Shown here piece by piece: positions 24,647 to 36,555 of a stretch of DNA of 64,000 nt. The stretch is taken from positions 144,252,095 through 144,316,094 of the forward strand of contig NC_045438.1 in assembly GCF_002776525.5 (NCBI RefSeq), given 5' to 3'. A program made the translations under genes and the position numbers. Origin of the DNA: Piliocolobus tephrosceles (Eukaryota; Chordata; Mammalia; Primates; Cercopithecidae). Numbering within the stretch: the first letter of the stretch is position 1; the number at the start of each line of letters is the position of its first letter. The notes beneath the pieces were generated by a model. That model saw only the letters and a list, made by a program, of their open reading frames with translations, was not told the DNA's origin and ran no database searches.

Positions 24647-24889
24647 AGTAACATAATTTGTTGATCCCTGTGTAGGTTGTACCTCAGTCTGTCTTCTTTC
24701 TCTTCAGTTCCCTTTGTTCCCCTCTCTACTCTCCATCCAAATGCTATATTGCCAAGTGTGGCCAGATTGGGGCAAAACCCTGTAAGAACATGAAGAATTA
24801 ATGCACTGGGCTAGTGGCTAAGTTGTTGGCTCCTTACATTCTACTTTAATACAGCAAATATGTTTCAGTGCACACTCTTCCTTCTTTCA

Positions 24890-26030
24890 ACAAATACCTT
24901 CTGAGTGCCTTCTATGTGCTGAGCACTGCTAAGTGCTGGGGATGGAACAATGAAAAATATGGACAAACTGCCTGATGTCTTGGAGCTTGCACTTGGGTGA
25001 AAACTGACAAACAGAGTAAGTGCAAGGCAGAGAATTAAACCAGGGCACTATGAATGAATGAGTGGCTACTGGAATTGTAACAAGGAGGGTTTCCTGAGAT
25101 CTGACTGACAGTATGAAAATGGAGAAAGAACTTTTTTAGGCAGAGACTCTGTGAAGAACAAAGCCATGAGGTAGGAAAGAGTTTTCTAGTGAGGAACAGA
25201 ATGAAGGTCAGTGGAACTTAAGTTTAATGTGCAAGGAAAAAGATACAAAATGCAGTTTGAGGAGGAGTTAAGTGCCAGATCACATCTCTGTAAGCCATGG
25301 TAAGGAACTTGGATTCCATATGTGATGGAACAATGTTGGAGAGTTTCTAAGCTGTGGCATTAATTAAGCGCTTTTAAAATAATCTATGAAGAGCACTTGG
25401 CTATTGTATGGAGGATGATTATGAGATAGCAAGAGTGGAAGAAGAGGGACACTAGTTTATAACCTGTTGTAATAGCCCATCCAACAGATAATGATGATGA
25501 GACCAAGTTGGGAGTGGAGATAGAAATAAATGAATTTATTTGAGATACATTTTAAAAGGAGATTGAATTGAGAAGACTTGACAATGGAATGGATATAGAA
25601 ACTGAGGTCAGGAAGGAAATAAAGATAATTTCGAGATTTGGGGATTGAGAAGTGGTGCCATTTCCTGGGTTGGGGAATCTGGGGGATGAGCAGTTTAGGG
25701 TGGGGAACCAGAGTTCTGTTTTGACCACATTAAGGTCAAGGTGTCTATTGGACATCCAAGGTGAAGTATCAGGTTAGGCAGTTAGAGAGATATATATGTT
25801 TTGGGATCTATAAAGAGGTTGAGGCCGAAGATACATATTAGAGAGTCATTAGCACATTGATGGTATTCAAATGAGATTAATCTAGAAAGTGTGTAGATAG
25901 ATAGAGAAGCTGATCCACAATGCAGCGCTGAGGTGGGCCAATACTTAGAAGTTGAACAGAGGAGGATGAATTGGCCAAGGAGACTGAGGAGAAGCTTCTG
26001 GTAACACCTGGAGAGTGAATGAAGACACAT

Positions 26031-26071
<41 letters not shown>

Positions 26072-26110
26072 GAGATTGGCTAGATTAAAAGCTGCTGAAA
26101 GATCAAGTAA
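24890..26110 (-). mobile_element. L2 LINE, minus strand
   Basis: The 3' end is at the left (CAACAAATACCTTCTGAGTGC...CAGCACTG's complement). The body continues to GTGTCTATTGGACATCCAAGG and GGCAGTTAGAGAGATATAT, the reverse of a typical L2 segment. An (AC)n tract lies near its right edge. Confidence 0.7.
26034..26069. repeat. (AC)n microsatellite with CG-rich start
   Basis: ACGCGCGC leads into about 15 AC units. Confidence 0.95.
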
Positions 26111-27254
26111 ATGAGATAATAAGTATTGTCATAACGACGGCCATTGATAATTTTGACAAGAATAATCTCTTTGGGGTGCTGTTATAGAAGATGGATTAGA
26201 AAGAGCTGGGGAAAGTGTGGGGGTGAGGACAAGACCACCACTCCAGACAGCACCAGGTGCTCTGCATTCCAAGATGATGTGCCATCCCATTATTACTTTC
26301 CCCAGGAGCCCAGTTTTTCTACCTAAACTTACTTTTATATGATACGGAGGCATTCTGTTATTATACTTGCTCTGTACAATTAGGTTTAGAGGAAGCAAAA
26401 TTGCTAAAACTCAAGACATTTCATGAGCAGTTGAAAATTATACTAATGCTCAGTAAAAGGGGACTCAGAAGAACTCTTGAATGTGTGCAGAACTATTACT
26501 GGCACACCAAAAAGTTCACAGGTGGACAGTGTGTGGCAAAAAGGATCACTTAACCTGTTGACATTAGTATGAAGTAACACTAAATTCCTGTTTTTATGAA
26601 AATCCTAAGTGACACTAAAACTGCTTCTGTGTCTCACTGGGGACAAAACAGCTCAGCCGTAGGTGCCACTCACCCTTCATGAGTCGTGGTTAGAATGGCT
26701 GATGTTGCCGTAGCAATAACTAGACAACCATGGCACTTAATAACGCTGTCATGGTCTAAATCCACAAATTTATGGTGCAAGTTTAAATTAGTAGTAATAA
26801 AGGGAATATGGTAAGGTTTTAAAGTGTTCAAATAATGTTGCCCTTGATAACAAAGGTAATGCTTTTGCAAATTTCTCATGGAATCTATCCTTGCAAGCAG
26901 GTGTTTTAAATTTTCAATGTTTTATCTTTGACTTCGTCCATGAAATGTGTCTTCAGTTGCTTTTTACGATAGCATTGACAGAGGGGAAACATATTTTTAT
27001 TATATATTTGGATTCTTTTCCATTGCAGTTTGGCCTTGTTGGCAATTCTTTGGTGTCAAATGATTTTAATTTTCTGATTTAAGGCCTAATTTACTTTTGA
27101 GTATTCACATTGGCCCACGGATCTTGGCCCTGAATGAAGTGTATATGCATACAGATTCTATTACAAATAATACTTGCAGACAATGCCAAACATTTGGTGT
27201 TTATATAATGCTTTGTATTGTTAGTTCAGTTTAAAGAACATGTCAAAACCTGTT
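26111..27254. other. Non-coding stretch, nothing identified
   Basis: AT-rich sequence between two L2 copies. No exon or named repeat was seen. Confidence 0.4.
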
Positions 27255-28080
27255 ACGAGGCTGACATTGTGCTAGGCACAGGACAATTGTGGTCTATGCC
27301 TAAAGGAGCTTGTGGTATAGCAGGGAAGGGGGAAGAATTGGTAAAAGAAATTGATTAAAGTAAATGTGATCATGAATAAATGCAGTATGTGGGAGAAAAA
27401 AGTAGTGCAGAGAGGTTGGGTGTGGTGGCTCATGGCTGTAATCCCAGCACTTTGGGAGGTTAGACGGGTGTATCACCTGAGGTCGGAGTTCGAGACCAGC
27501 CTAACCAACACAGAGAAACCCTTGTCTCTACTAAAAATACAAAGTTAGGCAGGTGTGGTGGCGCATGCCTGTAATCCCAGCTACTCAGGAGGCTGAGGCA
27601 GGAGAATGGCGTGAACCTGGGAGGCAGAGCTTGTGGTGAGCTGAGATCGCGCCGCTCCACTCCAGTCTGGTCGACAAAGCCAGACTCCGTTTCAAAAAAA
27701 AAAAAAAAAAAAAAAAGTAGTGCTGTTGGTTCTGTTTGGTTGTGGGGTTACACGATAAGATCAGAGGAGATTTTCATGAAGACACTGACAGTTGAGTAAG
27801 ATTTGAGCCATAAGGCTCCCATGGGCCGCCACCCAGGGACAGGGTAGAAGTGGCAAAGTAGACGTGGAGGGCATAGGGTGAGACATGAAAAAGCATCGCG
27901 GGTCTGTGACCTACAAGTTCTTTGGTCCCAACTGCACATGAGCTGTGAATGAAATCACTCCATTTGATGAAAATGATGTAAATCAAGGTGAAATTGAGGG
28001 AATGTCGATGGAGTTGAAGAGTTGGGGTATTCAAGGGTGCAGAATGGCTCATCACATGGTGCTGAAGTTACTCAGATGGT
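27255..28080 (-). mobile_element. L2 remnant split by an Alu
   Basis: TGTGCTAGGCACAGGACAAT and AAAGGAGCTTGTGGTATAGC on the left, and AAGATTTGAGCCATAAGGC with GTGAGACATGAAAAAGC on the right, look like antisense L2. The Alu at 27413-27710 interrupts it. Confidence 0.5.
27413..27710 (+). mobile_element. AluS/Y-type SINE
   Basis: GGTTGGGTGTGGTGGCTC to a T/A-rich tail of about 22 A. The flanking AAAAAAGTAGTGC at 27396 and 27711 is a perfect target-site duplication. Confidence 0.93.
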
Positions 28081-28760
28081 GACATACAGGGTTGGTTAGA
28101 TTTCCTTTAAAATGAAGTAGAAGAAGCATTCAAAGAAGAGGCTGAGGATTCTTTTGAATTAATTGTGTCAAAATCAGGATGCCAGTATGCCCAGGAGATA
28201 ATTTTGGAGGAGAATTTAATACTGAGCAGGGTGGGTGAGGACACATGGGTTGTAGGGGGCGCATAGAGCCCGAGGGGAATCAACGTGTGAGAAAGACATT
28301 AAATCAGGACTTGTCTTTTGTCTTACATTTAATAAATATTAACTGAGGACTTATTGTGTGCAGTGTACCATGCTTATTCTTGGAAAACAAACTCCTAAGA
28401 TAGGAAAGGAGCTACAGGGTATGAATATGGAAGAGTGAACAGCTCATATCTCTGTGATGGTCTCTCTCCATGAGATACTAAACCCTCAACAACAGCCCTT
28501 TCATATTTTCCAGAGTGACTATTATGCAGTAGATCTTAGTGCATATTTACCCATCAATCAGATGAATAGTATCTTTTCATTAAAAATTCCTATTTTGCAT
28601 TATTCATGATTGTCCATTAATTAAAGCATGGTACCGCAGCATGCAGCTATTTATTATGTTTTCAAGTAACATTTAGTGGCATGAGAAATGCTCATGATAT
28701 GGTTTTAAAGTAAGAAGTGATTTTTAAAATTATATGTACAATAAGATCCCAGTTTTATGA
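28081..28760. other. Non-coding stretch, possible L2 end
   Basis: At 28325-28400, TTAATAAATATTAACTGAGG and ATTGTGTGCAGTGTACCATG may be another antisense L2 3' end. Nothing else is recognised. Confidence 0.35.
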
Positions 28761-28761
28761 G

Positions 28762-28830
28762 TGTGTGTGTGTGAGAGAGAGAGAGACAGAGAGAGAGAGA
28801 CAGAGAGAGAGAGATGGAGTGAGGGAGGGA
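28762..28830. repeat. (GT)n(GA)n compound microsatellite
   Basis: GTGTGTGTGTGT passes into GAGA with interspersed GACAGAGA and then GGGAGGGAAGG. It is a purine-rich compound repeat. Confidence 0.92.
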
Positions 28831-29640
28831 AGGAAAGAATTGTCAAAATATTAGTGATGGCTGTCTCTGGGTCATGAGATTAAACATATTAATTTTTTCA
28901 TCTTCCAAGTTTTCTAAAATGCATATAAACAATTTATAATAAAAAATACTATTTAAAATATTTTTTTCTCTAAAAATTAATATTCTGCCTTTAATTTTAT
29001 ATAACATTTATGGTAAAAATGAAAATTCTAGTAGGCCTATCACAAAGGCCTTTCTAGCTCTTTGCCTTTTTTTGATCACTGTTTATTCTTATGAATTCCT
29101 TTCTGATCTTCATTTCTTGCTCTGTGCTGTAAATGGCAATGGCTTAAACATTTTGGTTCACTGATAAACACATCCTCCCCCTCACACCTGAGGCAACCAT
29201 TTTAAAAAAGTGTTTGTGTTCTCTCTTTGTGTCACTGTGCACAGTGCTGAGCTTTGCTGATTTGTCTCTTTGCTGTTTATATCCTTATGGTTGTCATTTT
29301 CCATTCCAGTGCCCTTTCAATTTTCTTTTATTTGTTATTATCAATTGTATTCTTCTTTTCTGGTAAAATGCTTATTCTAAAACACATCTGCAAACCATTC
29401 ATAGCTCTGCTTGGATACAGTTAAACATTTCATTGAATGTGAGTATTAAGACTATATTCCTTTGGCATCTATAGGCCTCTCTTTGTAGTCTCTTGGTAAG
29501 CAAGTGCAACATTTGGACACAAAATGTCATCCAAAAAGTCATGTGCATAGGTCATAACTGTAGTCTACTGAGTTTAGCATCTGACTATGATGGTTGTTTT
29601 TCAAGGTAATTTCAGAAGGTAGAAATGAATGTCAAACATA
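28831..29640. other. AT-rich non-coding stretch
   Basis: No exon or identifiable repeat was seen. Confidence 0.4.
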
Positions 29641-29644
29641 CCTA

Positions 29645-29735
29645 TTTTTCTTCACTCTTTTCCTCCTTTCCTCTTTCCTTCCTTCCTTCCTTCCTTTCCT
29701 TTATTCCTTCCTCTCCTTCATTCCTTCCTCACTGG
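29645..29735. repeat. CCTT/CTTC polypyrimidine tract
   Basis: About 90 bases of C/T-rich tetranucleotide repeats, including several consecutive TTCC units. Confidence 0.85.
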
Positions 29736-29930
29736 GCTGTATATTTCCAGCTTCCATAATACTCTGCTTATCACCCTTCCTCATCATTCACCTTATTGGA
29801 GGTATGTTTATCTCTGTCTCCTCATTGGACTGGAAGCAACTCGAGAGAACAGTCCACATCTCATTCATATTTTAGGCTGTCTCCTGGGTTCACATCATGC
29901 CTTGCATATAATTGGTCCTCAATAAGTATA
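29736..29930 (+). mobile_element. L2 3' end fragment
   Basis: GACTGGAAGCAACTCGAGAG and CATGCCTTGCATATAATTGG, then CCTCAATAAGTATAAAA, fit a diverged L2 tail. Confidence 0.55.
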
Positions 29931-30985
29931 AAAATATATTTTACATTTAATTAAGAGTGACTTCATAGCTTTAGCAATACGAAAGATTATTATATAAAAT
30001 AGGTTAAATAATTATGCTCTGGGAAACAGGTTTCCATTAGAGTAATAGAGGGGATTTTAAGACAAAAGATAAAAATATATTTTCTAGACTGTAGGGGTAA
30101 TCAAATATTGTAATAGATTACCAGGGAAGGAGGTAAAATCTCCATCCCTGGAGAGCCTTCAAAATTGGACAGAGAAAACATCTGTGAGAATGGCCAAAGC
30201 ACTAAACCTGTCTTGAGGCAAGTAGATAGACAGAATGACAAATGGTTCTGTGATTCTTTGATTACTTGGCCTGAAGAAGAGAAGGCTGAGGGGAGACATT
30301 AAAACTACTTCAAATACGGAAAACAGCTATTATTGCTTTCCAGAAGAAAGCAAGTTGAAGGAACTTAACCTAAAGTCAGAGATTGAGTTTACATTTTATA
30401 GTTAAGGATTTAAAGTCACAGGTTGTGAAAATCTTGTGGAGATCTGCAAAATAAATGATATTGATTTTTTGGTGAGATCTGGAAAGTCAACTCTAAGACT
30501 CGGCTGCAGTAAAAACATTTTTTACAATACTCGGAATAGAAAGAATTATTCCAATACATTATATTGAGTGCATAGCTTTCTCTTGGGAAAGATAAATTTC
30601 TAAAAGTAGTATTTTAAAGCACCAAGCATTTTCACTGTTTTGTGGATAGGAGGGGAGAACTGCGATGATAGTTGTGAATTTCTTCTCATCTCAATGCCTA
30701 TACAAAGGGCTATGTTAGTAAATCAGTAGCCAAAGGGTGAACAGGAGCTTCGACAGAGCTTTACCCTGTTGGGTCAGCCCTGTTTTGACCACTGAATGTT
30801 TTCTCAATGAAAATGTGGAACAACTGGGGGTGGCATGGTGGTGGTGGGTGGGGGGGGCACAAAAATACTATCAACTGAAAAGGGAACCCAAGTATCTATT
30901 AAAAATAAGTATTTGTAATTTCATCATTCAACCACACGATGTCACAATTGGATTTTGATTTTTCACTGTGTGTTTGTCTGAATAG
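29931..30985. other. Intron end upstream of coding exon A
   Basis: AT-rich unique sequence with a G-rich GGTGGTGGGTGGGGGGG run at 30838-30856. It ends in the splice acceptor of exon A. No additional exon was identified. Confidence 0.45.
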
Positions 30986-31086
30986 ATGAAGGCATTTTCA
31001 AAGCTGGAGCAGAGAGGTCTGAAACATGGGGGGCAGCAGAAATCCAAGAAGATGAAGATACTCAGGTTGAGATTCCAGTCGATCAG
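30986..31086 (+). CDS. Internal coding exon A of an unnamed acidic-tail protein
   Basis: This 101-nt exon is bounded by an AG acceptor (ending ...GTCTGAATAG) and a GT donor (CAG|GTAATC). It starts with the last two bases of a split codon and ends in phase 0. In the frame that joins the next exon it encodes 33 residues, from EGIFKAGAERSETWG to TQVEIPVDQ, with 10 acidic and 2 basic residues. The same charge bias continues in the next two exons, which is the best evidence that it is real. No folded domain, signal peptide or membrane segment is visible. The upstream exon lies outside the window. A second frame is also open across the exon but hits a stop a few codons into the next one. I do not recognise the protein. 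The weak polypyrimidine tract before the acceptor hints at regulated inclusion, which is inference. Confidence 0.72.
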
Positions 31087-31421
31087 GTAATCTCTGTGTC
31101 TTAAAAAATATGTATAAGCCAATTATACTGTTTTTTTTTTTCAAGTTTTGTGTTATCTCCTACATACTGTTTCTATACCTGTATGAATTAGACCCTCTAA
31201 GGTACTATGTGGTTGATCAATCTTAAAAACATAAAAAAACCCCTCCCATTCTTTCTCCTCATTTAGACCAAGTCTTTTTAAATACAGAAAATGGTATATC
31301 CTTAATAGCATTGAGGAGCAAGATGGGATGGGATTAGGTATGAGATAAAGAGTGATAAAGTTTGATACAAAAGAGTATTGGTTTGGGATTTTCATCTGGA
31401 AAAAAAAGTCCTTACCCACTT
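31087..31421. other. Intron start between exon A and the L1
   Basis: Starts at the GT donor. AT-rich, with nothing else recognised. Confidence 0.5.
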
Positions 31422-31649
31422 AGAAAGGCATTTTTTTAAAAAAAATATATACTTTAAGTTCTGGGATACATGTGCAGAATGTGCAGGTTTGTTACATAGG
31501 TATACATATGCCATGGTGGTTTGCTGCACTCATCAACACGTCATCTATGTTAGATATTTCTCCTAATGCTGTCCCTCCCCTGTCCCCCCACTCCCTGACA
31601 GGTCCCAGTGTGTGATGTTCCCCTCCCTGTATCCATGTGTTTTCATTGT

Positions 31650-34600
31650 TCAACTCCCACTTATGAGTGAGAATGTGCAGTGTTTGGTTTTCTGTTCCTG
31701 TGTTAGTTTGCTGAAAATGATGGTTTCCAGCTTCATTCATGTCCCTACAAAAGACATGAACTCATCCTTTTTTATGACTACATAGTATTCCATGGTGTAT
31801 ATATTCCACATTTTCTTTATCCAGTCTACCATTGATGGGCATTTGGGTTGGTTCCAAGTCTTTGCTATTGTGAATTGTGCTGCAGTACACATGTGTGTGC
31901 ATGTGTCTTTATAGTAGATTGATTTATTATCCTTTGGGTATATATCCAGTAATGAGATTGCTGGGTCAAATGGTATTTCTGGTTCTAGATCCTTGAGGGA
32001 TTGCCACAGTCTTCCACAATGGCTGAGCTAATTTACACTCCTACCAACAGTGTAAAAGCATTCCTATTTTTCCACATCCTCTCCAGCATCTGTTGTTTCC
32101 TGACTTTTTAATGATTGCCATTCTAAATGGCGTGAGATGGTATCTCATTGCAGTTTTGATTTACATTTCTCTAATGACCAGTGATGATGAGCTTTTTTTC
32201 ATGTTTGTTGGCCACATAAATGTCATCTTTTGAGAAGTATCTGTTCATATCCTTTGCCCACTTTTTGATGGGATTGTTTTTTTCTTGCAATTTTTAAAAA
32301 GTTCCTTGTAGATTCTGGATTATTAGCCCTGTCAGATGGATGGATTGCAAAAATCTTCTCCCAATCTGTAGGTTTCCTGTTCACTCTGCTGATAGTTTCT
32401 TTTTCTGTGCAGAAGCTCTTTAGCTTAATTCGATCCCATTTGTCAATTTTGGCTTTTGTTGCCATTGCTTTTGGTGTTTTATTCATATGAAGTCTTTCCC
32501 CATGCCTATGTCCTGAATGGTATTGCCTAGGTTTTCTTCTAGGGTTTTTATGGTTTTAGGTCTTATGTTTAAGTCTTTAATCCATCTTGCGTTAATTTTT
32601 GCATAAGGTGTAAGAAAGGGGTCCAGTTCCAGTATTCTGCATATGGCTAGCCAGTTTTCCCAACACCATTTATTACATAGGGAATCCTTTTCCCATTGCT
32701 TGTTTTTGTCAGGTTTGTCGAAGTTCAGATGGCTGTAGATGTGTGGCATTATTTCTGAGGACTCTGTTCTGGTCAATTGGTCTATATATCTGTTTTGGTA
32801 CCAGTACCATGCTGTTTTGGTTACTGTAGCCTTGTAGTATAGTTTGGAGTCAGGTAGCATGATGCCTCCAGCTTTATTCTTTTTGCTTAGAATTATCTTG
32901 GCTATATGGGCTCTTTTTTGGTCCCATATGAACTTTAAAGTAGTTTTTTCCAATTTTGTGAAGAAAGTCAATGGTAGCTTGATGGGGATGGCATTGATTC
33001 TATAAATTACCTTAGGCAGTATGGCCATTTTCACGATATTGATTCTTCCTATCCATAAGCATGGAATGTTTTTTCCATTTGCTTGTGTCCTCTCTTATTT
33101 GCTTGAGTAGTGGTTTGTCCTTCCCCTTGAAGAGGTCCTTCACATCCCTTGTAAGTTGTATCCTTAGGTATTTTATTCTCATTGTAGCAATTGTGAATGG
33201 GAGTTCACTCATGATTTGGCTCTCTGTTTGTCTATTACTGGTGTATAGGAATGCATGTGATTTTTGCACATTGATTTTGTATCCTGAGACTTTGCTGAGG
33301 TTACTTATCAGCTTAAGGAGATTTTGGGCTGAGACAATGGGGTTTTCTAAATATACAATCATGTCATCCACAAAGAGGGACAATTTGGCTTCCTCTCTTC
33401 TATTTCTATTTGAATACCCTTTCTTTCTCTTGCGTGGTTGTCCTGGCCAGAACTTCTAATACTATGTTAAATTGGAGTGATGAGAGAGGGCATCCTTGAC
33501 TTGTCCAGATTTTCAAAAGGAATGCTTCCAGCTTTTGCCATTCAATATGATATTGGTTGTGGGTTTGTCATAAATAGCTCTTATTATTTTGAGATATGTT
33601 CCATCAATACCTCATTTATTGAGAGTTTTTAGCATGAAGGGGTGTTGAATTTTATCAAAGGCCTTTTCTGCATCTATTGAGATAATCATGTGTTTTTTGT
33701 CATTGGTTCTGCATCTATTGAGATAATCATGTGTTTTTTGTCATTGGTTCTGTTTATGTGTTGCATTACGTTTATTGATTTGCATATGTTGAACTAGGCT
33801 TGCATCCCAGGGATGAAGCCGATTTGATCGTGGCTGATAAGCTTTTTGATGTGCTGCTGGATTCGGTTTGCCAGTATTTTATTGAGGATTTAGGCATCAA
33901 TGTTGATCAGGTATATTGGCCTGAAATTTTCTTTTTCTGTTGTGTCTCTGCCAGGTTTTGTATCAGGATGATGCTGGCCTCATGAAATGAACTAGGGAGG
34001 AGTCCCTTTTTTTCTATTGTTTAGAATAGTTTCAGAAGGAATGGTACCAGTTCCATTTGTTTGTACTTCTGTTCGAATTCGGCTGTGAATCTGTCTGGTT
34101 CTGGGTTTTTTTTGGTTGGTAGGCTATTACTGCCTCAATTTCAGAATTTGTTATCGGTCTATTCAGGGATTTGACTTCTTCCTGGTTTAGTCTTGAGAGG
34201 GTGTATGTGTCCAGGAATGTATCCATTTCTTCTAGATTTTCTAGTTTATTTGCATAGTAGACATGTTTATAGTATTCTCTGATGGTAGTTTGTATTTCTG
34301 TTAGATCAGTGGTGGTCTCCCCTTTATCAATTTTTGTTGAATCTATTTGATTCTTCTCTCTTTTCTTATTTATTAGTCTGGCTAGTGGTTTATTTTGTTA
34401 ATCTTTTCAAAAAACCAGCTCCTGGATGCATTTATTTTTTGAAGGGTTTTTCGTGTCTCTATCTCCTTCAGTTCTGCTCTGATCTTAGTTATTTCTTGTC
34501 TTTTGCTAGCTTTTGAATTTGTTTGCTCTTTAATTGTGATGTTAGGATGTTGACTTTAGATCTTTCCCGCTTTCTCCTGTGGGCATTTAGTGCTATAAAT

Positions 34601-35491
34601 TTCCCTCTAAACACTGCCTTAGCTGTGTGACAGAGATTCTGGTACATTGTATCTTTGTTCTCATTGGTTTCAAAGAGCTTATTTATTTCTGCCTTAATTT
34701 CATTATTTACCCAGTAGTCATTCAGGAGCAGGTTGTTCAGTTTCCGTGTAGTTGTGTGGTTTTTAGTGAGTTTCTTAATTTCGAGTTCTAATTTGATTGT
34801 ACTGTGGTGTGAGAGACTGTTTATTATGATTTCCATTCTTTTGCGTTTGCTGAGGAGTGTTTTACTTCCAATTATGTGGTCAAGTTTAGAATAAGTGTGA
34901 TGTAGTGCTGAGAAGAATGTATATTCTGTTGATTTGGGGTGGAGAGTTCTGTTCATGTCTATTAGGTTGGCTTGGTCTGGAGCTGAGTTCAAATGCTGAA
35001 TATCCTTGTTAATTTTCTCTTTCGTTGATCTGTCTAATATTGGCAGTGGGGTGTTAAAGTCTCCCACTATTATTGTGTGGGAGCCTAAGTCTTTTTGTAG
35101 GTCTCTTAAGAACTTGCTGTATGAATCTTGGTGCTCCTGTATTGGGTGCATATATATTTAGGATAGTTAGCTCTCCTTGTTGCATTGATCCCTTTACCAT
35201 TATGTAAAGACCTTCTTTGTCTTTTTTGTTCTTTGTTAAAGTCTATTGTATCAGAGAGTAGGATTGCAACCCCTGCCTTTTTTTTGTTCTTTCCGTTTGC
35301 TTGGTAAATATTCTTCCATCCCTTTATTTTGAGCCTATGTGTGTCTTTGCACATGAGATGAGGCTCCTGAATACAGCACACTGATGGGTCTTGACTTTTT
35401 ATCCAATTGGCAATTTGTGTCTTTTAATTGGGGCATTTAGCCTGTTTACATTTAAGGTTAATATTGTTATGTGTGAATTTGATCCTGTCAT
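31650..35491 (-). pseudogene. L1 ORF2 remnant (endonuclease and reverse transcriptase)
   Basis: ORF2p nicks target DNA and copies L1 RNA in the ribonucleoprotein. The ancestral start is an ATG at 35489-35491 (MTGSNSHITILTLNVN...). The ancestral TGA is at 31650-31652. Endonuclease text (CCIQEPHLMCKDTHRLKIKG, VGDFNTPLPILDRS), the RT palm and the C-terminal region (KWCWENWLAICR) are all present but spread over several frames. The span is 3842 nt, not a multiple of three. A 41-bp tandem duplication at 33666-33747 repeats the RT motif A region. The second RT active-site box reads FVDD instead of the usual FADD (Val codon at 33369-33371). In-frame stops interrupt the rest. Confidence 0.92.
33666..33747. 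repeat. 41-bp perfect tandem duplication inside L1 ORF2
   Basis: The unit starting TTCTGCATCTATTGAGATAA occurs twice in succession (33666-33706 and 33707-33747) without mismatch. It is not part of normal L1 structure and shifts the ORF2 frame by 41 nt. Confidence 0.95.
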
Positions 35492-35554
35492 TATGATGCT
35501 AGCTGGTTATTTTGCCCAGTAGTTGATGCAGTTTCTTCTTAGTGTCGATGGTCT

Positions 35555-36555
35555 TTACAATTTGGTATGTTTTTCAGTGGCTGGTACAGATGCTTCCTTC
35601 AGGAGCTCTTGTAAGGCAGGCCTGGTGGTGACAAAATCTCTTAGCATTTACTTGTCTGTAAAGGATTTTATTTCTCCTTCATTTATGAAGCTTAGTTTGG
35701 CTGGATATGAAAATCTGGTTTGAAAATTCTTTTCTTTAAGAATGTTGAATATTGCCCCCACTCTCTTCTGACTTGGAGGGTTTCTGCAGAGAGATCCACT
35801 GCTAGTCTGATGGGCTTTCCATTGTGGGTCACCTGACCTCTCTCTCTGGCTTCCCTTAACATTTTTTCCTTCATTTTAACTTTGGTGAATCTGATGATTA
35901 TGTGTTTTGGGGTTGCTCTTCTCGAGGAGTATCTTTGTGGTGTTCTCTGTATTTCCTGAATTTGAATGTTGGCCTGTCTTGCTAGGTTCGGGAAGTTCTC
36001 CTGGATGATATCCTGAAGAGTGTTTTCTAACTTGGTTTCATTCTCCCCGTCACTTTTAGGGACCCTAATCAATTGTAGGTTTGGTCTTTTCACATAGTCC
36101 CATATTTTCTGGAGATTTTGTTTGTTCCTTTTCATTATTTTTTTCTAATCTTGTCTTCATGCCTTATTTCAGTAAATTGATCTTCAATCGCTGATATCCT
36201 TTCTCCCACTTGATCAGTTCAGCTATTGATACTTGTGTATGTTTCATGAAGTTCTTTTGCTGTGTTTTCCAGCTCTGTCAAGTCATTTAATGTTCTTCTC
36301 TAAACTGGTTATTCTAGTTAGCAATTCCTCTAACCGTTTTTCAAGGTTCTCAGCTTCCTTTCATTGGGTTAGATCATGCTCCTTTAACTCGGAGAAGTTT
36401 GTTATTACCCACCTTCTGAACCCTATTTCTGTCATTTCATCAAACTCATTCTCCGTCCAGTTTTGTTCCCTTGCTGGTGAGGAGTTGTGATCCTTTGGAG
36501 AAGAGGCATTCTGATTTTGGGAATTTTCAGCCTTTTTTTGCTGGTTTGTCCTCAT
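35555..36555 (-). pseudogene. L1 ORF1 remnant (RNA-binding chaperone)
   Basis: ORF1p is the trimeric RNA-binding partner of ORF2p. The ancestral start is probably the ATG at 36555 (MRTNQQKKAENSQNQNASS). The ancestral stop is the TAA at 35555-35557. The N-terminal part (residues after the start, including PAREQNWTENEFDEM) is open to about 36361. The coiled-coil part near 36140-36360 is degraded by frameshifts and stops. The RRM and C-terminal region are well preserved at 35692-36135 (WDYVKRPNLQLIRVPKSDGE, TPKHIIIRFTKVKMKEKML). Total span 1001 nt, so the frame is broken. Confidence 0.9.

Noticed and set aside
25877..26068. Open frames starting MCVCVCVCVC.
   Set aside because: An artefact of the (AC)n microsatellite translated on the minus strand.
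30986..31086. An alternative open frame in exon A starting with ATG (MKAFSKLEQRGLKHGG...).
   Set aside because: It runs into a TAG a few codons after joining exon B, and its composition does not match the neighbouring exons. The acidic frame fits both junctions.
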